Shown here: positions 7,570 through 18,054 of the stretch, piece after piece | Layout: each line of letters opens with the position of its first letter | Numbering within the stretch: the first letter of the stretch is position 1 | Assembly (NCBI GenBank): GCA_964502005.1 | Contig: CAZCUX010000009.1 | Location: 62,001-126,000, forward strand | Reading direction: 5' to 3' | Length of the DNA: 64,000 nucleotides | DNA from: CAJWOS01 sp964502005 | Lineage (GTDB): Bacteria > Myxococcota_A > UBA796 > UBA2385 | Program-made: the position numbers and the translations under genes | The notes under the pieces: generated by a model | Seen by the model: only the letters and a program-made list of their open reading frames with translations | Told to the model about the DNA's origin: nothing | The model's database searches: none

Positions 7570-9345
7570 ATGAGCAGCGAAGAAAGCAGTTTTGAGTTCC
7601 AGCCCCGTGAGCTGGGTCCGGTAGAAACGCTCCGACACAGCACCGCGCACTTGCTCGCGAGCGCCGTGCAGAAGTTGTATCCCGGCACCCGCTTCGCGAT
7701 TGGACCCCACATCGACTACGGCTTCTATTACGACATGGACATCCCCGAGAAAGTCTCGGACGATGACCTTGAGCGTATCGAAACCGAAATGCGGGAAATC
7801 GCCAAGGGCAACCATAAGTTCACGCAAACCAGCAAGACCCGCGCAGAAGCGTTGGCCTGGGCGGATGAACATGGCCAGTCCTTCAAGCGCGAGCTGATTG
7901 AAGGCTTTGAGGGCGACTCCTTCGGCTTTTATACCCACGGCGACTTCACCGATATGTGTGCCGGTCCCCATGTGCGGTACTCGAAGAAAATCAAGCACTT
8001 CAAGCTGACCAAAGTGGCCGGCGCGTATTGGCGTGGGGACGAGAAAAACCCCATGCTCACGCGCATCTACGGCGTCGCCTTCGAGACGAAAGAAGAGCTC
8101 GAAGCACACTTGGCCCAGCTCGAAGAAGCCCGGAAGCGCGACCATCGCCGGTTGGGCAAGGACCTCGAACTGTTCCGCATTACCAATGATTATGGTGGCG
8201 GCTTGGTCCTTTGGCTCCCGAACGGCGCGTTTATCCGCAAGAACATCGAAGACTTCTGGCGCGAAACCCACCTCGCGCGCGGCTACGAGCTGCTGTTCAC
8301 GCCGCACATCGCGCCCCGGACCTTGTGGGACCGCTCCGGCCACACCGAGCACTATACGGAGTCCATGTACGGCCCCATGAAGGTCGACGAGGACCTCTAC
8401 CAGCTCAAGCCGATGAACTGCCCGTTCCATATCGGCGTATATAGCTCTCGTCGTCGCTCGTACCGCGAACTGCCGGCCCGTTATGCAGAGCTTGGCACGG
8501 TCTACCGGTACGAGCGCTCGGGCGCGCTGCACGGCTTGATGCGGGTGCGTGGCTTCACGCAGGACGACGCCCACATCTTCTGCACCCGCGACCAGCTCGA
8601 AGAAGAGTTGGGCGCTTGCTTGGACATCGCCCAGTTGATGTACTCGACGTTCGGCTTCCCCGAATACAAAGTCGAGCTGTCGGTGCGCGATGCCGCCAAC
8701 AAGGCGAAGTACCAGGGCGATGACGCTGTGTGGGACCTCTCCGAAGCAACGCTCGCGAAGGTGCTCGACGACCGCGGTATCGCCTATAAGCGCATTGAAG
8801 GCGAAGCTGCATTCTACGGTCCCAAGATTGACGTCAAGGTGGTCGATGCAATCGGCCGCACCTGGCAGCTCACGACCGTGCAGCTCGACTTCAACCAGCC
8901 CGAGCGCTTCGACCTCACGTACGTCGGCGCAGACAACACCACGCACCGCCCCATCATGATTCACCGGGCGCTGCTCGGCAGCATCGAGCGCTTCTTCGGC
9001 ATCCTCATCGAGCATTATGCAGGCGCGTTCCCCGCCTGGATGTCGCCGGTGCAGGCAAAGGTGCTCCCGCTCTCCGAGAAGTTCATCGACTACGGCCGCT
9101 CGGTCACCGCGCAGCTCAAAGCTGCCGGCCTCCGCGCCGTGCTCGACGACGACAGCGAAAAGCTCGGCTATCGCATTCGTCGCGCTGAAATGGAGAAGGT
9201 GCCCTACATCATCGTGGTCGGTGCGCGGGAAGAAGAGGCCGGCACGGTCGGCGTGCGAAAGCGTCGCGAAGGCGACCTCGGCGCGATGGGCATCGGCGAC
9301 TTCGTCACCATGCTCAAGTCCGAAATCGACGCACGCACGATTTGA
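7570..9345 (+). CDS. thrS: Threonyl-tRNA synthetase lacking the TGS domain
   Basis: The 591-aa class II synthetase charges tRNA-Thr. The editing domain starts almost at the N-terminus: LRHSTAHLLA carries His23 and His27, and DMCAGPHV supplies the catalytic Cys and His of the editing site. In the catalytic core are motif 2 (YRYERSGALHGLMRVRGF), the zinc-type MNCPFH and motif 3 (IHRALLGSIERFFG). The anticodon-binding domain follows. The usual ~60-residue N-terminal TGS domain is absent. An in-frame TAG immediately precedes the ATG, so the gene cannot simply be extended upstream. The catalytic assignment is certain. Confidence 0.96.
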   Translation: MSSEESSFEFQPRELGPVETLRHSTAHLLASAVQKLYPGTRFAIGPHIDYGFYYDMDIPEKVSDDDLERIETEMREIAKGNHKFTQTSKTRAEALAWADEHGQSFKRELIEGFEGDSFGFYTHGDFTDMCAGPHVRYSKKIKHFKLTKVAGAYWRGDEKNPMLTRIYGVAFETKEELEAHLAQLEEARKRDHRRLGKDLELFRITNDYGGGLVLWLPNGAFIRKNIEDFWRETHLARGYELLFTPHIAPRTLWDRSGHTEHYTESMYGPMKVDEDLYQLKPMNCPFHIGVYSSRRRSYRELPARYAELGTVYRYERSGALHGLMRVRGFTQDDAHIFCTRDQLEEELGACLDIAQLMYSTFGFPEYKVELSVRDAANKAKYQGDDAVWDLSEATLAKVLDDRGIAYKRIEGEAAFYGPKIDVKVVDAIGRTWQLTTVQLDFNQPERFDLTYVGADNTTHRPIMIHRALLGSIERFFGILIEHYAGAFPAWMSPVQAKVLPLSEKFIDYGRSVTAQLKAAGLRAVLDDDSEKLGYRIRRAEMEKVPYIIVVGAREEEAGTVGVRKRREGDLGAMGIGDFVTMLKSEIDARTI

Positions 9346-9400
9346 CCCAGCTCTCGCCCTTGCGTTGACCGAAACCTTCGGCGGCGCGAGGGCAAACGAC

Positions 9401-9429
9401 ACCGGCGCAGGGGCAAAACCTGCGCCGGT
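9401..9429. terminator. Hairpin between convergent thrS and the MopE-type gene
   Basis: ACCGGCGCAGG (9401-9411) pairs perfectly with CCTGCGCCGGT (9419-9429) around a 7-nt loop. It sits in the 99-bp convergent gap, so it probably ends transcription from both sides. The T-run is weak on either strand. Confidence 0.6.
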
Positions 9430-9444
9430 TGTGCGTTTGGGGGG

Positions 9445-12183
<2,739 letters not shown>

Positions 12184-12237
12184 TTCAACCTCGCCGATTG
12201 GGGGTGCCAGGATTCTTATAGACCATTCTGCGCATTT

Positions 12238-12253
12238 ACGGTACGAATACCGT
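12238..12253. promoter_or_regulatory. Inverted repeat in a divergent promoter region
   Basis: ACGGTA, then CGAA, then TACCGT: a perfect 6-bp stem in the 138-bp space between the divergent MopE-type and lectin-like lipoprotein genes. It could be an operator for both; no direct evidence. Confidence 0.3.
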
Positions 12254-12321
12254 GCACGGGGTCGTCGATCCCCGCACCATTTGGTCCCTCTGCCGCGGCG
12301 AAGGGGCTCCCGGAGTGTTCG

Positions 12322-13677
12322 ATGTCGTCTCGTTGGTTGCTGTGGCTGGGTCTTTTGGCTTCGGCGTGCTCTGACTACAGCTTCAAGGACCAAAGCTCGT
12401 TGGAAGCAGGCTCTACTACGGATTCGGCGGCCCCCGCCCCCGAAGACGAACCAAGCCCAGCACCGCTGGCGGCGGTCACGCCGGGCGCCGTCGACCTCGG
12501 CATCCTCTGCACCACAGGCACCGACATCGTCACCGTCGAAAACCAAGGCGATGCCGACCTCACCGTGACCCGCATCGACACCAACAGCCCGAGCTGGTCC
12601 GCATCCCACGCGCCATTGCCCGCCGTGCTGGGGCCGGGCGACACCTTCGCGATTGACCTTGTCGGCAGCGCCGTCTCGACAACCATGGTCATCGAAACCG
12701 ATGACCCCGCCAACGCTACGCTCTCCGTCCCCCTCACCGGCTCCCCGGACGAAGCGCCCACCGTCGAAATCATCGACCCCTTGTCCGGCGCAGTCATCCC
12801 GATTGGCGCCGAGACCTTGTTCCGCGCATCGGTCGCCGACGATGCCGGTCCCGCCGATGGCGTTTCGATTGCCTGGACCAGCGATGTGGACGGCCTCCTC
12901 GGAACGGGAAGCGCGGATGGCGCGGGAGTCTCGTCGCTCGATTGGCGCGCGGCCGACCGCTCCGGTGGCACCCACGAAGTCACCATCACCGCGACCGACA
13001 CCTGCGGCAATCGCGCCACGTCTTCGATCACCGTTTGCCAAAACGAAGGCTATCTCGCCGAAAACCTCGACCTTTCGACGTGGAACTTTGAAGGCACCGC
13101 CTCGTGGGACGCCGCGAACGGTTGGGTGCAGTTGACCGTGCCCACCACCAACCAATCGGGCACCGCCTTCCAAACCTCCGCCACCGTCGATGCGGCCAAC
13201 GTACAAATCGAGTTCTCGTTCTATGCGAGCGGCGGCTCGGGAGCCGATGGCCTGAGCGTCACCGCGCTCGACGCCTCCCGCATGACCGGCTTCGTGGGCA
13301 GCTCTGGCGGTGGCATCGGCTATGCGGGCCTTCCGGGATGGAGCATCGAAGTGGACACCTGGGACAACGGCCGCAGCGTCGACCCCACCGCGGACGACCA
13401 CGTTGCGCTCCACATCGACGGAAGCGGCGGCTACCCCGTGCAGTGGGCCACCCTCCCCGAAATGGAAGATGGCAACTGGCACACGATGTCCGTGCGCGTG
13501 CTCGGCACCCACATTTGGGTTTCTATCGACGGCGTCGTGTATCTCGATGTCGATGAGCCGTCCCTCACGAGCTTTCCGGCGTATATTGGCTTCACGGGCG
13601 CCACAGGTGCCGTCACCAACTACCACCTCATCGACGCGCTCATGGTCGAGGAGTATGTCTGCGCGACGGAGGGCTAA
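12322..13677 (+). CDS. Lipoprotein with an L-type lectin/LamG-like C-terminal domain
   Basis: The protein is 451 aa. The signal peptide has a lipobox (GLLASAC). A Ser/Pro/Ala linker is followed by two beta-rich domains. The second (residues ~135-235) looks Ig-like (APTVEIIDPLSGAVIP, GTHEVTITATDTCGN). The C-terminal ~200 residues (YLAENLDLSTWNFEGTASW, GYAGLPGWSIEVDTWDN, HVALHIDG, NWHTMSVRVLG) resemble L-type lectin folds that bind sugars with Ca2+/Mn2+. The start has CGGAG upstream. The stop overlaps the next gene's ATG (TAATG), so translation is coupled to the serine protease. It could anchor a substrate for that protease (inference). Confidence 0.75.
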   Translation: MSSRWLLWLGLLASACSDYSFKDQSSLEAGSTTDSAAPAPEDEPSPAPLAAVTPGAVDLGILCTTGTDIVTVENQGDADLTVTRIDTNSPSWSASHAPLPAVLGPGDTFAIDLVGSAVSTTMVIETDDPANATLSVPLTGSPDEAPTVEIIDPLSGAVIPIGAETLFRASVADDAGPADGVSIAWTSDVDGLLGTGSADGAGVSSLDWRAADRSGGTHEVTITATDTCGNRATSSITVCQNEGYLAENLDLSTWNFEGTASWDAANGWVQLTVPTTNQSGTAFQTSATVDAANVQIEFSFYASGGSGADGLSVTALDASRMTGFVGSSGGGIGYAGLPGWSIEVDTWDNGRSVDPTADDHVALHIDGSGGYPVQWATLPEMEDGNWHTMSVRVLGTHIWVSIDGVVYLDVDEPSLTSFPAYIGFTGATGAVTNYHLIDALMVEEYVCATEG

Positions 13678-14723
13678 TGCCCATCGTCCCCGGAGTGCCG
13701 ATGTTGCCCTCAATCATGTTGGGTCTGCACCTTACGTTGGCGCCGCCGCCGATTGTGGGGGGAGAAGAAACCAGCGAGTTCGCAGCCGTGGGCGCGATTG
13801 TTGCGCAAGACGGCGACCGCTGGGGCTCTTTTTGCTCCGGCACGCTGGTCGGCTCCCAAGAGGTGCTCACCGCCGCCCATTGCGTCGATGCAATGCTGGA
13901 ATACAACGCGGCGGGTATGGGCATCTTTTTTGTGACCGGCGATGATGTTCGGCCCGGCGGCACCATCACCACCACCACCGCAATCCAGGCCGCCGTGCAG
14001 CACGGCAACTACACCATGACCCCCTTCATGCGGGCCGATGTGGCGGTTGCGTTGTTGACGGAAGCGCCCGCAGGGGTCACGCCGATGGCCCTCAACCTCC
14101 TCAATCCGCTTGAGTCCGGGTTTCCGGGCGACCACCCCGTCCATGTCGGCTGGGGGGCGCTCGACGAAAGCGGCGATGGCTCGGGGGTAAAGCGGAAAGT
14201 GACGCTCGACCTCATCGACTACGACACCGACTTTTACTACTCGGTGTCTTCCGATGGGTCGAATGTGTGTGTCGGCGACTCCGGCGGCGCGGCGCTCGGT
14301 CGTCAGGAAGACGGCGAGTGGGTTGTGGTCGGCATCAACTCGTTCGTCTACAATCCCGCAGGGGGAGCGCCCGTGTGTGAAGGGGGCGCGACAGGTGCCA
14401 CGCGGGTCGACAAATACATTGACTTTATCGACAGCATCGTGGGAATCGGCAACGACGCCACGACCGACACCGGCGACCTCTCCCAAGGGAGTTGGTCGAA
14501 CTTGACGGTGTCTGAGCCGGGGTCCACCGTCTTGCTCGAAAGCGGGTCCGACAAGGCGGGCTGCGCAGCGGCACCCGCGCCGTGGTGGTTGTGGGGACTC
14601 GCGCTGTGCGGCCTCCTTTGGCGCTCAAGGCGTGGGAACTTCGACCTCTACGCGCATTCCGCTGGCGGTGCTCTCAAACGTGGTGCTGGCGCCGAGTCGG
14701 ACCAAGCCATCGGCCACGGTTAG
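13677..14723 (+). CDS. Trypsin-like serine protease with MYXO-CTERM-like tail
   Basis: The protein is 348 aa. A short signal-like N-terminus precedes IVGG (Ile26), the classic mature start of trypsins. The catalytic triad is complete: His68 (LTAAHC), Asp121 (RADVAVALL) and Ser202 (VCVGDSGGAAL). The C-terminus has Cys296 (KAGCAAAP), a hydrophobic stretch (WWLWGLALCGLLW) and RSRR, matching MYXO-CTERM/rhombosortase-type sorting tails that hold proteins in the membrane until cleavage. About 29 residues follow RSRR (NFDLYAHSAGG...), unusual for such tails. These overlap the opposite-strand lipoprotein gene by 99 bp, so the original stop may have been lost. It is co-translated with the lectin-like lipoprotein. 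Confidence 0.85.
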   Translation: MPIVPGVPMLPSIMLGLHLTLAPPPIVGGEETSEFAAVGAIVAQDGDRWGSFCSGTLVGSQEVLTAAHCVDAMLEYNAAGMGIFFVTGDDVRPGGTITTTTAIQAAVQHGNYTMTPFMRADVAVALLTEAPAGVTPMALNLLNPLESGFPGDHPVHVGWGALDESGDGSGVKRKVTLDLIDYDTDFYYSVSSDGSNVCVGDSGGAALGRQEDGEWVVVGINSFVYNPAGGAPVCEGGATGATRVDKYIDFIDSIVGIGNDATTDTGDLSQGSWSNLTVSEPGSTVLLESGSDKAGCAAAPAPWWLWGLALCGLLWRSRRGNFDLYAHSAGGALKRGAGAESDQAIGHG

Positions 14724-16268
14724 CACCGCGCCGTTGCCGTCCCACGCGGAGGCCAGCACATCGGCCAGCACCGTTTGCCACGCTGCGGCGCTGATACCAC
14801 AAGTGTTTTCGGTGTCAGCACCGTCGACCTGGGCAATAATGGACAAGTTGGTCCGGTTGTCTGTTGATTCCAGCGCGACCGGAACCGGCGCCGGGATGAC
14901 GTGACCCGCTGCGCATTCGGAGCCATCGACCACCAAGGTAAAGCCGATAGGAACCGGCAAAGACGTGAGTGTGCCTGCGTCGTCGCGCACGAGGGTCGTG
15001 ACGCCGAGGTGTCCTTCGGTGCGGGTCAGCTTGGCGGCTTGGCCATCGAGGGTGCCGTCCAACAGCACCGTTCGTGTTCGTGCGACGGAGCTGTGCAGCG
15101 CGGGACCGAGGACCGAGGCGGCGACGCTTCCGAGCACTTGGTCGGCAGACGGTAGGTCGAGCGTGCTGGGAATCAGGACTGGCGGCGGGTCGACGGGCGA
15201 GGCGGCAAACGAGAGCTGTAGGCCCGCGCGGTCGACCGTGGACGTTGGCGCAAAGTCTACGCCATCGAGGGTGGTCGCCAGAGCGTCGTCAAGCCAAAGT
15301 GACCATGCGCAGCTTGCGCGGTCGATTTCGGGGGGCACCACGGCCGCAAACGCGGGGGCCGCGAGTGCTTCGGCCTCGCTCGCGACAAAACAATTGGGCG
15401 GCCAATCAAAGGACGCGGTCAAGGTGGCGGTTTCCGGTGCGCGGGTGACCACGCGCCCTTCCGTGTCGCACAATGCGGTGGGAATGGCGTCGCCGGCGGT
15501 GAGGTCGACGGCAAACGATGCGCTGCGCACAAGGGTCGTGCCGGAGAACTCGCCCACCACTTCGGCATCCCAGATGATGCGGGTGCCGCCGGCATCGACC
15601 AGCATCGCTTCGTCATCGGTGTCGATGCCACCTTGGAATGACTCGAGGTGCGCGGTGCCCGTGAGGCGGAGTGTTTCCGTGATATTGCCCATCTCCACGC
15701 CACCTTCGCTTACCGCGCGGCAGGAGCGGCGGAGGAGGTCTTGGGCGGGCGGCGCGAGATTGTCGTCCCGCACGAAGCTGCCGACGTGGAGCACCAAGCG
15801 GTCGAGACCTGCCGGCCCGGCGTCGGTCTCGGCCCACGCGCCCTCTGCTGCGTCGGATGCTGTGGCCCGCGCGACTTGCACCTTCACTTCGCCCGTTCGC
15901 CCGGTGGCATCGCGTGCAAAAATAGGGACAATCCGCCATGGCTCACCGTCCGCGAGCACGACCGTGTGCCGGAAGGACATGCCGGTGCCGGTTCCCACGG
16001 AGACGCCGTCCACCGTGAGCTCTTCAATGTCGAGCACGCTGCCGTCGATATAGCCGCTGACTTCGACGACCCCTTCAGCATCGTAGAATGCAGGCGCGGC
16101 GGGCGTGATGTCGAGGGGCAAATGGAGATTGCCGTCGCCATCTCCATCACCGTCGTCGGTGGATACCAGCGCAGACTTGCCCAAATGGGTGCCGCTGTCG
16201 TTGCCACAGGCCGCCAACCAAGACAGGCCAAGCGGCAAAATTAGCAGTGGAAATGGATTTTTGTGCAT
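14625..16268 (-). CDS. Large lipoprotein of unknown function
   Basis: The protein is 547 aa. The signal peptide ends in a lipobox (LSWLAACGND), followed by an acidic linker (DDGDGDGDGN) like those of neighbouring surface lipoproteins. The first domain (residues ~50-130) looks Ig-like (YDAEGVVEVSGYIDGS, WRIVPIFARDATGRTGEVKV). The remainder, with Cys pairs (RRSCRAVSEG, CFVASEAEA, RASCAWSLW, GSECAAGH, ENTCGISAAAW), matches no family I recognise. It is probably outer-membrane anchored. It converges on and overlaps the protease gene tail and is divergent from the Asp-repeat lipoprotein. Confidence 0.75.
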   Translation of the reverse strand: MHKNPFPLLILPLGLSWLAACGNDSGTHLGKSALVSTDDGDGDGDGNLHLPLDITPAAPAFYDAEGVVEVSGYIDGSVLDIEELTVDGVSVGTGTGMSFRHTVVLADGEPWRIVPIFARDATGRTGEVKVQVARATASDAAEGAWAETDAGPAGLDRLVLHVGSFVRDDNLAPPAQDLLRRSCRAVSEGGVEMGNITETLRLTGTAHLESFQGGIDTDDEAMLVDAGGTRIIWDAEVVGEFSGTTLVRSASFAVDLTAGDAIPTALCDTEGRVVTRAPETATLTASFDWPPNCFVASEAEALAAPAFAAVVPPEIDRASCAWSLWLDDALATTLDGVDFAPTSTVDRAGLQLSFAASPVDPPPVLIPSTLDLPSADQVLGSVAASVLGPALHSSVARTRTVLLDGTLDGQAAKLTRTEGHLGVTTLVRDDAGTLTSLPVPIGFTLVVDGSECAAGHVIPAPVPVALESTDNRTNLSIIAQVDGADTENTCGISAAAWQTVLADVLASAWDGNGAVLTVADGLVRLGASTTFESTASGMRVEVEVPTP

Positions 16269-16334
16269 CGGTGGTACAAATTCCCTGCATCAAGAGCGAA
16301 GAACGTCCCAATCATAGCGCGAATCGTATCCGTT

Positions 16335-16367
16335 ACGGGAATTCCTGCATCGTCCCGTGTTTTTTTT
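16335..16367 (+). terminator. Orphan intrinsic terminator in a divergent region
   Basis: ACGGGA (16335-16340) pairs with TCCCGT (16353-16358), followed by G and eight T residues. It is a textbook rho-independent terminator on the plus strand, yet it lies between two divergently transcribed genes, so no upstream plus-strand gene needs it. It could end a small RNA or attenuate the leader of the downstream lipoprotein. Confidence 0.6.
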
Positions 16368-16491
16368 GTAGGGTTAGGATCTCATGGCGGCTCTGCCGTT
16401 CGCAGTGCCATACTTTGCGACGAATGCGGCGGGGCACAGGCGTCTGCTTGGGCGCCCGCGATAGTAGGCCTTGCTTGGATTTGGAGTCGAT

Positions 16492-17100
16492 ATGTTGGGT
16501 GATGGGAACCTCCGCACACTGGGTTTGTTGGGATTGACCTTGGCCGTCGGCTGCGCGCCCGCTGTCAACAGCAAAGGCGAAGAAGGCTTTGCCACCACGG
16601 AAGCCGACGCCGACACCGACACCGACGCCGACACCGATAGCGACACCGACGCCGACACCGACGCCGACACCGACACGGACGCCGACACCGACGCCGACAC
16701 CGACGCCGACACAGATGCCGACGCTGACACCGACTTCGCGCTCAACGGCGATATGGAGCTTTGGCTCAGCCTCGACTTCGGCGAAGACACCTGCATCGGC
16801 ACCGTGAGCTTCACGGTCGACGAAACGGCCAGCCCCCCCGTCGTGGGCATGTCTTCGTGTACCTTCTCCGGCGCCCTCGCCTTCGCTGGCACCATCAACA
16901 GCGAAATGACCGCCGAGTTCGTCGATGGGTCGGGTGCCGTCGAAGGCACCGCGACCATCTCCGTGCCCGTTGTGGGCGAGCTTCCGCTCCCGTGGGGCGG
17001 CCAATACGACGGCACCACCCTCAGCAGCCACGCCGAAGACACCGTCGACATTCGCGGCTACTTGCTCACCTACCGCATCGACTTCGACGCCACCCCCTGA
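16492..17100 (+). CDS. Small lipoprotein with an Asp-Ala/Thr repeat linker
   Basis: The protein is 202 aa. The signal peptide ends in a lipobox (LTLAVGC). Residues ~37-82 are an almost pure repeat of Asp with Ala/Thr/Ser (DADTDTDADTDSD and so on), encoded by a GAC-rich microsatellite. A compact C-terminal domain follows with two Cys (EDTCIGTVSF, GMSSCTFSG) and beta-strand character; I do not recognise it. The acidic linker probably acts as a spacer or binds calcium at the surface. ATG 16492 has GGAG nearby. It is downstream of an orphan terminator, which may control it. Confidence 0.75.
   Translation: MLGDGNLRTLGLLGLTLAVGCAPAVNSKGEEGFATTEADADTDTDADTDSDTDADTDADTDTDADTDADTDADTDADADTDFALNGDMELWLSLDFGEDTCIGTVSFTVDETASPPVVGMSSCTFSGALAFAGTINSEMTAEFVDGSGAVEGTATISVPVVGELPLPWGGQYDGTTLSSHAEDTVDIRGYLLTYRIDFDATP
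16603..16736 (+). repeat. GAC-rich hexanucleotide coding repeat
   Basis: Units of the type GCCGAC/ACCGAC are repeated with few changes and encode the Asp-Ala/Thr linker. Such tracts are prone to length change by slippage in multiples of six, which would keep the frame. Confidence 0.85.
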
Positions 17101-17193
17101 GCGGTGGCCCGGATTTCGAAGCTGCCGGGTGGAACCAATCCGGCAGTGTAGGGTCCAGCCGCCCATCGACCGTCCGAAGTGGAGGAATGGTCG

Positions 17194-18027
17194 GTGGGTT
17201 TTTTGATGGCCTCGCGATGGTTGCAGCACTTGGATGAAGACGACTGGCGCCTGCTGGTCCTGCTGGTGCTGTTTTCCACCATCGCGGGCGTGCTGCTCGA
17301 AAGCGACCTCGACCCAGGCTATGGCGAGGTCGATGTGCTGGACATGCCGGAGCGAATGCTGCGCGTCGTCCTGCGGCCGCCCGACGCCGAAGTCCCTGCG
17401 CCGCACGGTGTCGAGCCGGGGCGCGGTGGTGTGCCCGGTCGAACGTCGAACGGGCGAAGCGAAACAACCGTACCGTCCGACCCCTTGGCGCAGTGGCGTG
17501 ACAACCCGTTCGCCCATCCGGTGTTCGGCATTCCCGACCCGACCGCCGACCTGCTCGCGGACGCACTCGATGGCCAGACCGCGCCCGAACGCGAGGGCAC
17601 GTCGATGGATTGGGGCAGCGGCGACCTCGGCCGCACGGACGCCTTGCTCGGCCAAGAACCCGCGCGAATGCCCGAGGTTGTGGTCGCCTGGACCGACGTT
17701 CGCGAGGCTGCACCTGTCGCGCGCGCGGGGGTGACGGCGCTGGCCGCGGGTCCGCCGATTGTTTCGGCCGCCGACCAGCGCGCGGCCCTGAAAGCCTGGC
17801 AGCGTCACGCGCTCGCGTGCCACCGCCAAACCCTGCCGCTGTGGACAGGCCGCCTTGCGCTGCACCTCACGGTCGCGCAAGGGCGGGTCTCTGCGGTGGA
17901 TGTCGAGGTGGACCGGACGGCGCCTGCGGTGTTGGTGGACTGCCTCGCCGTGCGCGCCCGTCATTTGCTGCGGTTTTCCGAGGGCGTGTCCGGGAAGGCC
18001 GATGTGCCGCTGACCTTCGGGGGATAA
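17194..18027 (+). CDS. AgmX/PglI C-terminal (TonB-like) domain protein
   Basis: The protein is 277 aa. One N-terminal membrane anchor (WRLLVLLVLFSTIAGVLL) is followed by a ~150-residue low-complexity spacer. The C-terminal domain (QRHALACHRQTLPLWTGRL, LHLTVAQGRVSAVDVEV, LVDCLAVRARHLLRF) has the two Cys and the G-V-V pattern of the AgmX/PglI C-terminal domain found in myxobacterial motility and envelope proteins. It probably spans the periplasm and contacts an outer-membrane partner. GTG 17194 has GGAGGA 6-7 nt upstream; ATG 17206 and GTG 17179 are alternatives. It converges on the DUF455 fusion gene, with a palindromic repeat between them. Confidence 0.65.
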   Translation: MGFLMASRWLQHLDEDDWRLLVLLVLFSTIAGVLLESDLDPGYGEVDVLDMPERMLRVVLRPPDAEVPAPHGVEPGRGGVPGRTSNGRSETTVPSDPLAQWRDNPFAHPVFGIPDPTADLLADALDGQTAPEREGTSMDWGSGDLGRTDALLGQEPARMPEVVVAWTDVREAAPVARAGVTALAAGPPIVSAADQRAALKAWQRHALACHRQTLPLWTGRLALHLTVAQGRVSAVDVEVDRTAPAVLVDCLAVRARHLLRFSEGVSGKADVPLTFGG

Positions 18028-18040
18028 GGCGGCCTCGAAA

Positions 18041-18054
18041 TGAATGGCCATTCA
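18041..18054. repeat. TGAAT-type palindromic repeat
   Basis: TGAATGGCCATTCA is a perfect 14-bp palindrome in the convergent gap. On the minus strand its TGA is the stop codon of the DUF455 fusion gene. Member of the dispersed palindrome family. Confidence 0.7.

Noticed and set aside
7390..9402. A 670-codon minus-strand frame opposite thrS
   Set aside because: It mirrors thrS, which is an unmistakable gene; high GC makes such long antisense frames common.
16333..18051. A 572-codon minus-strand frame across two plus-strand genes
   Set aside because: It begins in a palindrome and reads through the antisense of the Asp repeat as Val/Gly; no domain.
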